A DNA stretch of 15,991 bases from Sulfurovum sp. (GCA_020726085.1 DYTG01000006.1:1-15991), one strand, 5' to 3'; positions 1-6,020 are shown, counted from the stretch's first letter. The notes: generated by a model not told the origin, from the letters alone. Program-made: numbers and translations.

Positions 1-104
1 GGGGCTTTAAGTGCTCTAAGCTATCTTTAATTTGGGAAGATTCGTTGTATTGTGTCTTCCAAGTCTTTGTAATTAGAGTTGTTTTTCATCAAGATACAGT
101 ATTT

Positions 105-169
105 GTAGGGTGGGTGAAACCCACCATCTTATTGATTTAAATACTAATCTTTTGGTGGGTGTATCCTAC
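105..169. repeat. Palindromic intergenic repeat (REP/MITE-like) overlapping the 3' end of mlaF
   Basis: The left arm starts GTAGGGTGGGTGAAACCCACC (105-125 holds it) and can itself fold as GGTGGGT/ACCCACC. The right arm (153-169) reads TGGTGGGTGTATCCTAC. The right arm is complementary to parts of the left arm: GTAGG pairs with CCTAC, and ACCCACCA with TGGTGGGT. The middle, about 27 bp, is AT-rich. Elements with this GTAGGGTGGG...CCTAC appearance recur between genes in many bacterial genomes; that is recollection and was not searched. The right arm lies inside the mlaF reading frame and supplies its last codons and stop. Confidence 0.6.
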
Positions 170-950
170 GAATTATAGATGGTTTGGGGTTGGTTTTATT
201 AAAATACCGTCCCAAAACGTAGTCGTTTTTGAAAAATCGTTCGATAAAGGGGTGTTGGGTGGCGAGTACCTCTTCTAGGGTTCCTTGTGCTACGACCTTT
301 TTGTCTGCCAAAATCGAAAATCTATCGATGATGGAAAAGATAGAATCAAGGTCATGGGTGATAATCACAATGGTAATATCGAGCAAATTGCGTAACTCTA
401 CAATCAATTTATCAAAATCTCTAGCCCCAATGGGATCTAGCCCAGATGTTGGCTCATCCAAAAAAAGCAGTTTGGGATCCATCGCCAAAGCCCGTGCAAG
501 AGCTACACGTTTGATCATTCCTCCGCTAAGCTGTGCGGGGTAGAGTGCGGCTACATCGGGGGAGAGTCCTACCATGTTGAGTTTGGTAGTTACGATTTGA
601 TGGATGAGTTTGGGGGGAGTTTGGGTGTATTCACGGATAGCAATAGCGATATTTTGAGCCACATTAAGCGAGGAGTACAACGCTCCAAACTGAAAGAGTA
701 CGCCCCATTTTTGACGTAAATCTTGAGCCTCTTGATAGGTGATAGTGTTGAGATTGTAGCCTAGCACCTCTATCTCTCCGCTTGTGGGTTGAAGCAACAT
801 AATCATCTCTTGAATAAGCAACGTTTTACCTGCACCGCTCTCTCCGAGTATCCCATAAATTTCTCCCGCTTCGATGGTTAGATTGATACCATCATGTATC
901 ACTTTTTCTCCAAAACTTGTGACGATATTGTGCATCGATACTACGCTCAT
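144..950 (-). CDS. mlaF: ABC transporter ATP-binding protein, MlaF-type (lipid transport)
   Basis: This is the cytoplasmic ATPase of an Mla/MCE-type ABC system, which in Gram-negative bacteria moves phospholipids between inner and outer membranes. The 268-residue protein shows Walker A GESGAGKT (36-43), a Q-loop around FQFGALYSS (86-94), the signature LSGGM (141-145), Walker B LLFLDEP (161-167), a D-loop SGLDP and the switch histidine H199 (ITHD). The ATG at 950 overlaps the stop of the upstream permease gene as ATGA, so the two are co-translated. The last residues (about 259-268, IIRRIHPPKD) are encoded by the right arm of a palindromic repeat and look like an acquired tail. No MlaD (MCE), MlaC or MlaB gene follows within the window. 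Assignment to the MlaF family is firm; the substrate is inferred. Confidence 0.88.
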   Translation of the reverse strand: MSVVSMHNIVTSFGEKVIHDGINLTIEAGEIYGILGESGAGKTLLIQEMIMLLQPTSGEIEVLGYNLNTITYQEAQDLRQKWGVLFQFGALYSSLNVAQNIAIAIREYTQTPPKLIHQIVTTKLNMVGLSPDVAALYPAQLSGGMIKRVALARALAMDPKLLFLDEPTSGLDPIGARDFDKLIVELRNLLDITIVIITHDLDSIFSIIDRFSILADKKVVAQGTLEEVLATQHPFIERFFKNDYVLGRYFNKTNPKPSIIRRIHPPKD

Positions 951-2056
951 ATCCCTAGTCCTGTAAAAAATATAGAAAAGAGCGCATCGCAGACAATCAC
1001 AAAAAAGATGGAATTAACCACGCTTTTGGTGGTGTAGTATCCTATGCTTTGGGTATTGGATGAGACTTGAAATCCTCTATAGGTGCCAATAATGGCAATA
1101 ATAACCGCAAAAAAGGGAGCTTTGAGAATGCCTATGAGATAGTGCGTGGGCGAAAGTGCGTTTTGGAGTCGGTGAATGAACTGCTCAAAAGAGATACCCA
1201 GTTCCAAATTGGCCACCACCATACCCCCAAAAATCCCCACAATATCAGCAAAAAAGATAAGCAAAGGCATAGCAACAATCAGAGCAAATATGCGAGGAAG
1301 TACCAAAAAGTAGTAGGGGTCAAATCCCATGGTTTTCATCGCATTAATCTCTTGTGTAATCTTCATCGCTCCAATTTGAGCCGTATAGGACGAGCCGCTT
1401 CGTCCTGCTATGACAATGGCGGTAATCATGGGAGCGAGTTCTCGTGCGATAGAGATTCCAATCATATCGACGATAAAAATATCGGCCCCAAATTTCGCCA
1501 ACTGCACCGCACTTTGATAAGCAATCACAAGTCCCACCAAAAAAGCCGTAAGGGCTACAATAGGCAAGGCGTTGATGCCTGAGATGTGAATGTAGTAGCT
1601 TATCTCTTTGAAGCGTATTTTGCTAGGCGATGCAAGGGATTGCCCAAAAGCCATAGTTGTTTGCCCAAAAAACTCCAAAAATTCTTTGCTTTTTTCGAGA
1701 CTTTCGAGTGTGGCTTTGCCGATACGATGGAAGGTATTGGGGGTTTTGATGGTGATAGTGGAGTCTTTGTTATAGAGTTCAAGCAACGCATACATTCGCT
1801 TTTGTTTGTCGTTGTAGCCAATAATCTCTACGGTGTGTTTTTGTTTAAGGGTGCGGTAGTATTGAGCAAAGAGTATCACACCTGCACTATCAAAGCTCTC
1901 AACACCGCTCACATCCCACACGATAGAGCCATTGTTTATTTTTTTGAGTAGCTCACTTAGCTCTTTGTTTATGGCTTTGAGATGGTAGATGTTCCAATGA
2001 TTGATGGAATGCAGAGTAATAGAGCGGTCGTTTTGGGTAATGGATAGATAGGTCAT
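947..2056 (-). CDS. mlaE: MlaE-type ABC permease with N-terminal STAS-like domain
   Basis: This is the membrane permease partner of the adjacent MlaF-type ATPase. In this 369-residue protein, residues 1 to about 105 resemble a STAS domain (IVWDVSGVESFDSAGVILF at 45-63 is the typical strand-loop-helix). They are followed by the MlaE permease fold from about 150 to the end, with hydrophobic segments near 163-182, 195-217, 252-285, 306-325 and 346-368. The conserved stretch RELAPMITAIVIAGRSGSSY (205-224) and the following AQIGAMK...EINAMKTMG are MlaE family hallmarks. In E. coli the STAS protein (MlaB) is separate; here it is fused. The ATG at 2056 has an AGAGG-type ribosome site. Only 24 bp separate it from the upstream toxin gene, so there is little room for its own promoter. 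Confidence 0.88.
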   Translation of the reverse strand: MTYLSITQNDRSITLHSINHWNIYHLKAINKELSELLKKINNGSIVWDVSGVESFDSAGVILFAQYYRTLKQKHTVEIIGYNDKQKRMYALLELYNKDSTITIKTPNTFHRIGKATLESLEKSKEFLEFFGQTTMAFGQSLASPSKIRFKEISYYIHISGINALPIVALTAFLVGLVIAYQSAVQLAKFGADIFIVDMIGISIARELAPMITAIVIAGRSGSSYTAQIGAMKITQEINAMKTMGFDPYYFLVLPRIFALIVAMPLLIFFADIVGIFGGMVVANLELGISFEQFIHRLQNALSPTHYLIGILKAPFFAVIIAIIGTYRGFQVSSNTQSIGYYTTKSVVNSIFFVIVCDALFSIFFTGLGI

Positions 2057-2080
2057 GGGTTGCCTCTCTTTAATTTGTTG

Positions 2081-2455
2081 TTAAATATACTCAATATCTC
2101 TCATAGGGTAGTGTTTTTTATTATTTGTCCAAAGCTTCATACTGTTTATTTTGGCTGATGCGGCAATCGTATAATCTTCTAGTGAGATTTTATTGAAAGC
2201 TTTACTGTATTGATTGGCATAGAGTCCTGCTTGTATGCCTGTTTGTTTGCATATGTCTATATTTGTTAAACGATTAAAAAAATCCTCTATAGTCTTATGT
2301 TCTTTTTTGAATGCACCTGCGTATATCTCGGCTACTACAATAGGGTTGTAATAAAACGTTGTGTTGTTGTAGAGATTTAAAAAAGCATCAACAAAGTATC
2401 CATCTTTTTTAAGTAGATTGATAATTATATCGGTATCAAGCATGACTCTATTCAT
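2081..2455 (-). CDS. PIN-domain ribonuclease toxin (VapC-type)
   Basis: This 124-residue protein has the size and pattern of VapC-type toxins, which are Mg-dependent RNases. It opens MNRVMLDTDIIINLL, giving the first acidic residue D7 (with D9 next to it). E43 lies in VVAEIYAG, D94 in ISLEDYTIAA, and a TNN motif at 110-112 replaces the usual last acidic or T-x-N position. Its ATG overlaps the end of the upstream antitoxin gene by 8 bp, and an AGGA ribosome site sits inside that gene's last codons, a common arrangement in type II toxin-antitoxin operons. Targets are unknown. The gene looks intact. It lies immediately upstream of the mlaE/mlaF pair on the same strand. Confidence 0.82.
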   Translation of the reverse strand: MNRVMLDTDIIINLLKKDGYFVDAFLNLYNNTTFYYNPIVVAEIYAGAFKKEHKTIEDFFNRLTNIDICKQTGIQAGLYANQYSKAFNKISLEDYTIAASAKINSMKLWTNNKKHYPMRDIEYI

Positions 2456-2693
2456 TTATTATCCTGCTATTGGCTCTTAGGTTATCAACGTATTGGATAC
2501 TATCTCTATTTTCAAAACTCTTTAGAGGCTTCATGTTGTCAAAAAAAGCATTCATATCCTCTTTTTTATCACGTTTCAACTCATTATTTATCGCTTTTTG
2601 GACAAATTCAGATACGCTTATATTTAAAGATTTGGATATATCTTCTATTTTTGAAAAAATATCATTATCAATAGCTATATGTCTTTGATACAT
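2448..2693 (-). CDS. Ribbon-helix-helix antitoxin for the PIN toxin
   Basis: This is a probable 81-residue antitoxin. The chosen start is the ATG at 2693, beginning MYQRHIAIDNDIFSKIEDIS, because AAAGGA precedes it at good spacing; the frame is open further upstream to 2732. Residues 1-40 fit a CopG/RHH-type DNA-binding unit: a short basic strand (RHIAID), then helix (FSKIEDISKSL), turn (NIS) and second helix (VSEFVQKAINNELK). The acidic/polar C-terminal half (about 45-81) would wrap the toxin. The gene overlaps the PIN toxin by 8 bp. A perfect palindrome between its -10 box and ribosome site is a candidate autoregulatory operator. No closer antitoxin family name is offered. Confidence 0.75.
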   Translation of the reverse strand: MYQRHIAIDNDIFSKIEDISKSLNISVSEFVQKAINNELKRDKKEDMNAFFDNMKPLKSFENRDSIQYVDNLRANSRIINE

Positions 2694-2702
2694 TTCTAGT
2701 CC

Positions 2703-2718
2703 TTTTAAGTACTTAAAA
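2703..2718. promoter_or_regulatory. Candidate operator palindrome of the toxin-antitoxin operon
   Basis: TTTTAAGTACTTAAAA is a perfect 16-bp palindrome. It sits between the -10 box (2732-2737) and the antitoxin ribosome site, where RHH antitoxins commonly bind to repress their own operon. The operator function is inferred from position and symmetry. Confidence 0.5.
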
Positions 2719-2731
2719 TACAATTTAAACA

Positions 2732-2737
2732 ATTATA
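2732..2737 (-). promoter_or_regulatory. -10 box for the antitoxin-toxin operon
   Basis: TATAAT on the minus strand, about 39 bp before the antitoxin ATG. No clear -35 is visible, as is usual for sigma-70 promoters in Campylobacterota. Because mlaE begins only 24 bp after the toxin stop, this promoter may also feed mlaE and mlaF. Confidence 0.5.
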
Positions 2738-2749
2738 TCCAAATTTCCA

Positions 2750-3109
2750 TTATCGGTTTTGTACAATCACCACCACGGCAATAGCAAATCCGCCATCGTG
2801 GCTAATGGAGAGCGATGAGGTTTGAATAGCATGAAGCAATTGGGCTTTTGGGCTTAATCGAAAGTGCGGGGCATTTTTGGCATCTTTGTAGATTTCAATG
2901 TCGCAAAAAGCCAACTCACTCCCAATCCCACACCCCAAAGCTTTGGCAATAGCCTCTTTGGCAGCCCAATACCCTGCGATGGAGGCGGGTTTTTGCGAGA
3001 GATTGGCTATCTCGCTATCATTTAAAAAGCGTTGAGTGTAGCGTGTGCCAAACTTTTTGAGAGCTTTTTCAATACGCTCAATAGCGACTATATCGGTGCC
3101 TATTTTCAT
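2750..3109 (-). CDS. acpS: Holo-[acyl-carrier-protein] synthase
   Basis: AcpS transfers 4'-phosphopantetheine from CoA to a serine of acyl carrier protein, activating it for fatty-acid synthesis. The 119-residue length is usual for the family. The N-terminus MKIGTDIVAIERIEK carries the metal-binding aspartate (D6). The second signature is YWAAKEAIAKALGCGIG, with the conserved W-x-x-KEA block (about residues 48-64). SLSISHDGGFAIAVVV near the C-terminus is the usual LSxSHxxxxAxAxV end. The ATG at 3109 was chosen because AAAGG lies seven bases upstream; a TTG one codon earlier is possible. In Campylobacter this gene is next to fliL, from memory; here the neighbours are a toxin-antitoxin cassette and a damaged macrodomain/DarT-like pair. 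Confidence 0.92.
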   Translation of the reverse strand: MKIGTDIVAIERIEKALKKFGTRYTQRFLNDSEIANLSQKPASIAGYWAAKEAIAKALGCGIGSELAFCDIEIYKDAKNAPHFRLSPKAQLLHAIQTSSLSISHDGGFAIAVVVIVQNR

Positions 3110-3149
3110 CAATTAGCCTTTCAAAATGGAACTAAATCGTATTTGTACG

Positions 3150-3569
3150 CTAAGTTGTTGCCAAATTGCCATCTGTAAATTTTATCTTTTCACGCATAAA
3201 AACTTTTTGAAAATTAAAAACAAACATAATAGGCAAGGGGCAATGAGCGTTGGATTTAATGAGCGATTTGGGTATAAATCCTTCATTGTTGTACTGCGTG
3301 GGCGTAGAGGGAGCAAAATAGAGTCGTGCATAATTTTTGTACTCATAGGGTGTTTTTGAGATAACATCGCAGTTTGCATTATCGTTTTTCATTAATTCTA
3401 ATTGAAGTGCTTGATTGCGAGAGAGCAGTTTCCCATTATTTAAAATTGAAACAGCATTATCAATATTTGTAAAATGAAACAAAGAGGTGTACCACCATCT
3501 TTGGGCTCCATTAAATTGTTGGCGAAGTTTTTTTTGGATTTGCTGTATTGCTATTTTTTTAGATTGCAT
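3150..3569 (-). CDS. DarT-like ADP-ribosyltransferase, C-terminally truncated
   Basis: The 139-residue product resembles the N-terminal two thirds of DarT-family (DUF4433) enzymes, which ADP-ribosylate bases in DNA. Visible blocks are SLFHFTNIDNAVSILNNGKLLSRN (29-52, the NAD-binding start of the fold), NYARLYFAPSTPTQYNNEGF (79-98) and HCPLPIMFVF (109-118). It stops at KFTDGNLATT, exactly where the family normally continues into the part carrying the catalytic glutamate; that part is absent, and the next 40 bp in other frames do not supply it. The ATG at 3569 was chosen because it overlaps the macrodomain gene stop by 11 bp and has GGAA upstream. The frame is open to 3641, but those codons lie inside the neighbour. 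The protein is probably inactive, a remnant or a much reduced form. Confidence 0.6.
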   Translation of the reverse strand: MQSKKIAIQQIQKKLRQQFNGAQRWWYTSLFHFTNIDNAVSILNNGKLLSRNQALQLELMKNDNANCDVISKTPYEYKNYARLYFAPSTPTQYNNEGFIPKSLIKSNAHCPLPIMFVFNFQKVFMREKIKFTDGNLATT

Positions 3570-4017
3570 CCAAAGTTTCCAACTCAATCTCTTCAATCGT
3601 CTCGGTGTAATTGAGAACAATTTTATCATGATTGCGTACAATATAATTTAAAATTGAAAAAAAATCTAAAATCTCATGACGATAAGCGTAGAGTTCGTGA
3701 TGAATATCATCATAAGAGAGTCTGCCTAAACTTTTGAGAGTACAAAAAAGCGTATGAATATCTAATTTGGATGGATTTCGCCAATGTTTTTTGGTAGGAA
3801 AGTTCAAAATCCATTTATTGGTGGTCTTATAGAGGTGCAAATCGCCTATATTTAATTGATTATTATCACACAAGTCTTTATACTCTTGATACATTTTTGG
3901 ATAATACTTTTTAAATTCAAGAGCCACGCCTTTACCCATTATGCCTACGGTATTGACAGTATTGACTAACACTTTAGCGTTTGATGTAAAGATATTGCCT
4001 CGAATATACTCTATCAT
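3559..4017 (-). CDS. DarG-like macrodomain protein, probably internally deleted
   Basis: Residues 1-86 match the start of a DarG-type macrodomain, an ADP-ribose-binding hydrolase that reverses DarT modification. It opens MIEYIRGNIF, then VNTVNTVGIMGKGVALEFKK (18-37) and INIGDL-like and NFPTKKHWR (72-80) blocks; a lysine in the last motif is important in DarG proteins. The later macrodomain part, normally with an ALGCGNGGL-type loop, is missing. After SKLDIHTL the sequence changes to a stretch I do not recognise (about 100-152, SYDDIHHELYAYRHEILDFF and on). The length of 152 residues is short for DarG. The ATG at 4017 has a clear AAGGAG site and a TATAAT box 30 bp upstream, so expression still looks possible. 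It overlaps the DarT-like gene by 11 bp, with the antitoxin-like gene first. Confidence 0.6.
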   Translation of the reverse strand: MIEYIRGNIFTSNAKVLVNTVNTVGIMGKGVALEFKKYYPKMYQEYKDLCDNNQLNIGDLHLYKTTNKWILNFPTKKHWRNPSKLDIHTLFCTLKSLGRLSYDDIHHELYAYRHEILDFFSILNYIVRNHDKIVLNYTETIEEIELETLDAI

Positions 4018-4047
4018 AACCCTTGCTCCTTGTGTTAATATCGTAGC

Positions 4048-4053
4048 ATTATA
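4048..4053 (-). promoter_or_regulatory. -10 box for the macrodomain/DarT-like pair
   Basis: TATAAT on the minus strand, 30 bp before the ATG at 4017, with AAGGAG between. No -35 is recognisable. Confidence 0.5.
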
Positions 4054-4094
4054 CTTTAACTCCACTTATCCTTCACTATGCATTAAAACTAACC

Positions 4095-4244
4095 TTACGC
4101 ACTTTTATCGGAAGTGGGACTTTAGTACCGCCAAAAGCTAAGATTTGGTTGTCATTAGTATCGAAACTAATAAGTGGGACTGAAGTCCCGCCTCCGAAAT
4201 GCCGTTGCATCTGCATATTTTACAAATAGAGTGCAGGTGCGTAA
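4095..4244. repeat. Cluster of short palindromes bounded by inverted TTACGCAC ends (possible MITE)
   Basis: The stretch begins TTACGCAC (4095-4102) and ends GTGCGTAA (4237-4244), an 8-bp inverted match. Inside lie three small hairpins. An imperfect one is at about 4115-4129 (GTGGGACTTTAGTACC). ATTAGT/ACTAAT is at 4154-4171. A perfect GGGACT/AGTCCC pair around GA is at 4177-4190. The first and third share the unit AAGTGGGACTnnAGTnCCGCC, repeated about 61 bp apart. No open frame of note lies within. A non-autonomous mobile element or a set of intergenic repeats would look like this; which one cannot be settled from one copy. Confidence 0.45.
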
Positions 4245-4264
4245 CATTAGATTAAAATATAGCT

Positions 4265-4960
4265 TTAGGGCTTATCAATCATATATCCCATTCCTCGGAT
4301 GTTGAGTATCAAATGCTCTTTGAGTATCTTTTTGAGGCGGTGGTTTTTGGCTAAGGTGTTGGGATTAATACGCTGTTTATTATGAGCTGATTGATTAAAA
4401 AAATCCAGAAATATCTCAATATCACGCCGCAATAAAGAGCTAAAGATATTGTAAAAATCCTAATACAATAGCAAAGAGAATAAAGGCAAGTGTGGCGATG
4501 CTTACCACGCTTTGGATAATAATGGATTTGAGTTTGTAGCGGTTTTGCTCTTGGAGTTTGAGCAAAGATGAAATATCTTTGATGATACGGATATGATCTC
4601 CCCTGTCAATGAGTTTAAAAATAAGGGTGTTGCCAGCGTGTTGATAGCTTTGGGGGTTTTGTCGATGGCAATATCAAGGGAGTTTTGCGCGAAGAGTTTT
4701 TTGATTTTTTGCGCATCTTTGCACCCTAGATGTTTGATGACGTTATTGACTTGCACAGCGATAGCACTCACCTCTTGGGCGTGTTGATTTTCGATAGTAT
4801 GAAGCTTATCTTGTAGCGTTGTTTGATATTCGTAATACTTCTCTTTGATTAAAAGTGTGGCGAAGATGATGGTAAAGACAAAGATAATAAACATAGTAAT
4901 AATGTTTGCTTTTTCAATAGTAACAAAACGGGGTTTTTAAAAAGACGATGGATTGTTCAT
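4265..4960 (-). pseudogene. Composite pseudogene: sensor protein remnant fused to a response-regulator tail
   Basis: Reading leftward from an ATG at 4960, the frame gives MNNPSSF, a TAA stop (4937-4939), then KPRFVTIEKANIITMFIIFVFTIIFATLLI, a membrane segment, and a periplasmic-type coiled region (KEKYYEYQTTLQDKLHTIENQHAQ). At a C run (plus-strand G5, 4652-4656) the sensible reading moves to another frame, which continues YQHAGNTLIFKLIDRGDHIRIIKD and a second membrane segment (IIIQSVVSIATLAFILFAIVL). At a T run (4453-4457) it shifts again to YNIFSSLLRRDIEIFLDFFN, the linker seen after such sensors. No kinase or GGDEF domain follows. The frame ends RLKKILKEHLILNIRGMGYMIDKP, which looks like the C-terminal hairpin of an OmpR-type regulator. 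So there is one nonsense codon, two frameshifts and a large deletion or fusion. The longest single surviving frame spans 4502-4894. Confidence 0.65.
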
Positions 4961-4967
4961 GGATGAG

Positions 4968-4973
4968 ATTATA
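4968..4973 (-). promoter_or_regulatory. Possible relic -10 box of the sensor pseudogene
   Basis: TATAAT on the minus strand ends only 7 bp before the presumed original ATG (4960). Transcription would start at about the ATG, and there is no ribosome site, so the message would be leaderless or this box is a chance AT-rich match. Confidence 0.3.
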
Positions 4974-5008
4974 ACATAAACCTAAGTATTAGAGCAGTAT
5001 AAAGAGGT

Positions 5009-5014
5009 TATAAT
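5009..5014 (+). promoter_or_regulatory. -10 box for the methylenetetrahydrofolate reductase-like gene
   Basis: TATAAT lies 35 bp before the ATG at 5050, and TTAGGA follows as ribosome site. No clear -35 is seen. Confidence 0.5.
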
Positions 5015-5049
5015 ATCTTACATTTTATTACAATTTAGGACTTCAAAGA

Positions 5050-5967
5050 ATGTTTGAAACGTTTTTAACCAAACTCCAAAGCGATGAAAAGTTTATTACC
5101 GTCGAGATTACTCCCCCACACGGTGCTTCTATCGGTCAAATCATTGACAATATTGACAAACTTCAACTAGCACACAAGGTTGATGGTTTTAGCCTCACTG
5201 ATAATCCTCTTGCCAAACTTAAGATGTCGGGAGTACTCAGTGCTATCAAAGTGCAGCACTATTTCCAAAAGCCTGTAATTGCCACGATGAGCATGCGAGA
5301 TACCAACAAACTCTCGATGCAATCCACCCTGCTAGGAGCTAACGATTTTGATTTGCGTTGCATTTTGGCTCTCACGGGAGACCCCGCCAAACTAAGCGAC
5401 CAACCTGAGGTCAAAGGGGTGCTAGAGCGTGATTCAACGCTGCTTTTGAGTATCATTTATCATCTCAATAAGGGAGTCGATTATTCCAATCAATCCCTTA
5501 ATCCGCCGCCCAATCCCATCTATCCCTTTGCCGTCTCCAACTCCTATTCCAAGGATAAGACACGACTTGAAAAACGCATACTCAAAAAGCTCAATTACGG
5601 TGCTAGGGCGATTTTGACACAACCCATCTACGACTTTAATAATGCCAAAGAGTTGCTTGAAATATTTGAAAGTGCCAAAAGCAAAAGCATTCGCCAATCG
5701 GCAAAAGAGGCACAACTCATTATGGGACAATTCCCCGTTGTAAGAGCAAGAACCGCCAATTTTATCTCCGATAAAGTCCCTGGTATCCATGTCCCCAAAG
5801 CCATAGTTGATGAGATGAATCTAGCAGCAATGGACGGCGAAGCCAAAGAACAAGAGGTAGGATTTGCCCTCTCCAAAACAATTTTTGATAACATCATGCA
5901 ACTTCACGGCAAAGTACACCTCATGACACACAATCGCTTCGATTTATGCTCTGATTTGATAGGATAA
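5050..5967 (+). CDS. Methylenetetrahydrofolate reductase family protein
   Basis: The 305-residue protein has the TIM-barrel pattern of MetF-type flavoenzymes, which reduce 5,10-methylene-THF to 5-methyl-THF for methionine synthesis. Visible are VEITPPHG (18-25, with E19 at the position of the family's catalytic glutamate), the strand-end GFSLTDNP (46-53), MSMRDTNKLSM (80-90), ALTGDP (107-112, the flavin/substrate aspartate) and GARAILTQPIYDF (about 188-200), where Q in TQP is conserved. The length matches bacterial MetF. The divergence in several blocks (TPPHG rather than FFPP) suggests a paralogue rather than the main MetF, so no symbol is given. The gene stands alone, divergent from the sensor pseudogene and convergent with mrdA across a strong hairpin. 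Confidence 0.8.
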   Translation: MFETFLTKLQSDEKFITVEITPPHGASIGQIIDNIDKLQLAHKVDGFSLTDNPLAKLKMSGVLSAIKVQHYFQKPVIATMSMRDTNKLSMQSTLLGANDFDLRCILALTGDPAKLSDQPEVKGVLERDSTLLLSIIYHLNKGVDYSNQSLNPPPNPIYPFAVSNSYSKDKTRLEKRILKKLNYGARAILTQPIYDFNNAKELLEIFESAKSKSIRQSAKEAQLIMGQFPVVRARTANFISDKVPGIHVPKAIVDEMNLAAMDGEAKEQEVGFALSKTIFDNIMQLHGKVHLMTHNRFDLCSDLIG

Positions 5968-5980
5968 ATTTTTTGTTTCC

Positions 5981-6020
5981 CCTCCCTCATTCCACCTCGG
6001 GAGAGGTGGAATGAGGGAGG
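5981..6020. terminator. Perfect 18-bp hairpin between convergent genes
   Basis: CCTCCCTCATTCCACCTC (5981-5998), a GGGA loop, then its exact complement (6003-6020). It lies 13 bp after the MTHFR-like stop and 25 bp after the mrdA stop, so it could end transcription from both sides. No U tract follows it on either strand, so it may be a repeat-type palindrome instead of a classic intrinsic terminator. Confidence 0.5.

Noticed and set aside
1..92. Minus-strand open stretch of 28 codons to the left edge and a 20-codon ATG frame from 89.
   Set aside because: No ribosome site, no start codon in the longer frame, and no recognisable sequence; too short to call a gene.
1067..1582. Long plus-strand open frame of 171 codons inside mlaE.
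   Set aside because: It is the antisense shadow of mlaE: low-complexity Asn/His/Arg-rich translation, no ribosome site and no family signal.
3113..3149. Possible continuation of the DarT-like protein in another frame beyond its stop.
   Set aside because: The other two frames give only about 12-15 residues (ending VPF and LKG) with no resemblance to the DarT C-terminal part, and acpS begins at once.
4502..4894. The single open frame of 130 codons as an intact small membrane protein.
   Set aside because: Its second half (after about residue 79) is out of frame: the shifted frame reads as a sensible sensor continuation, so it is part of a pseudogene.
5434..5790. Minus-strand open frame of 118 codons opposite the MTHFR-like gene.
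   Set aside because: Antisense to conserved coding sequence, without start signals or similarity.
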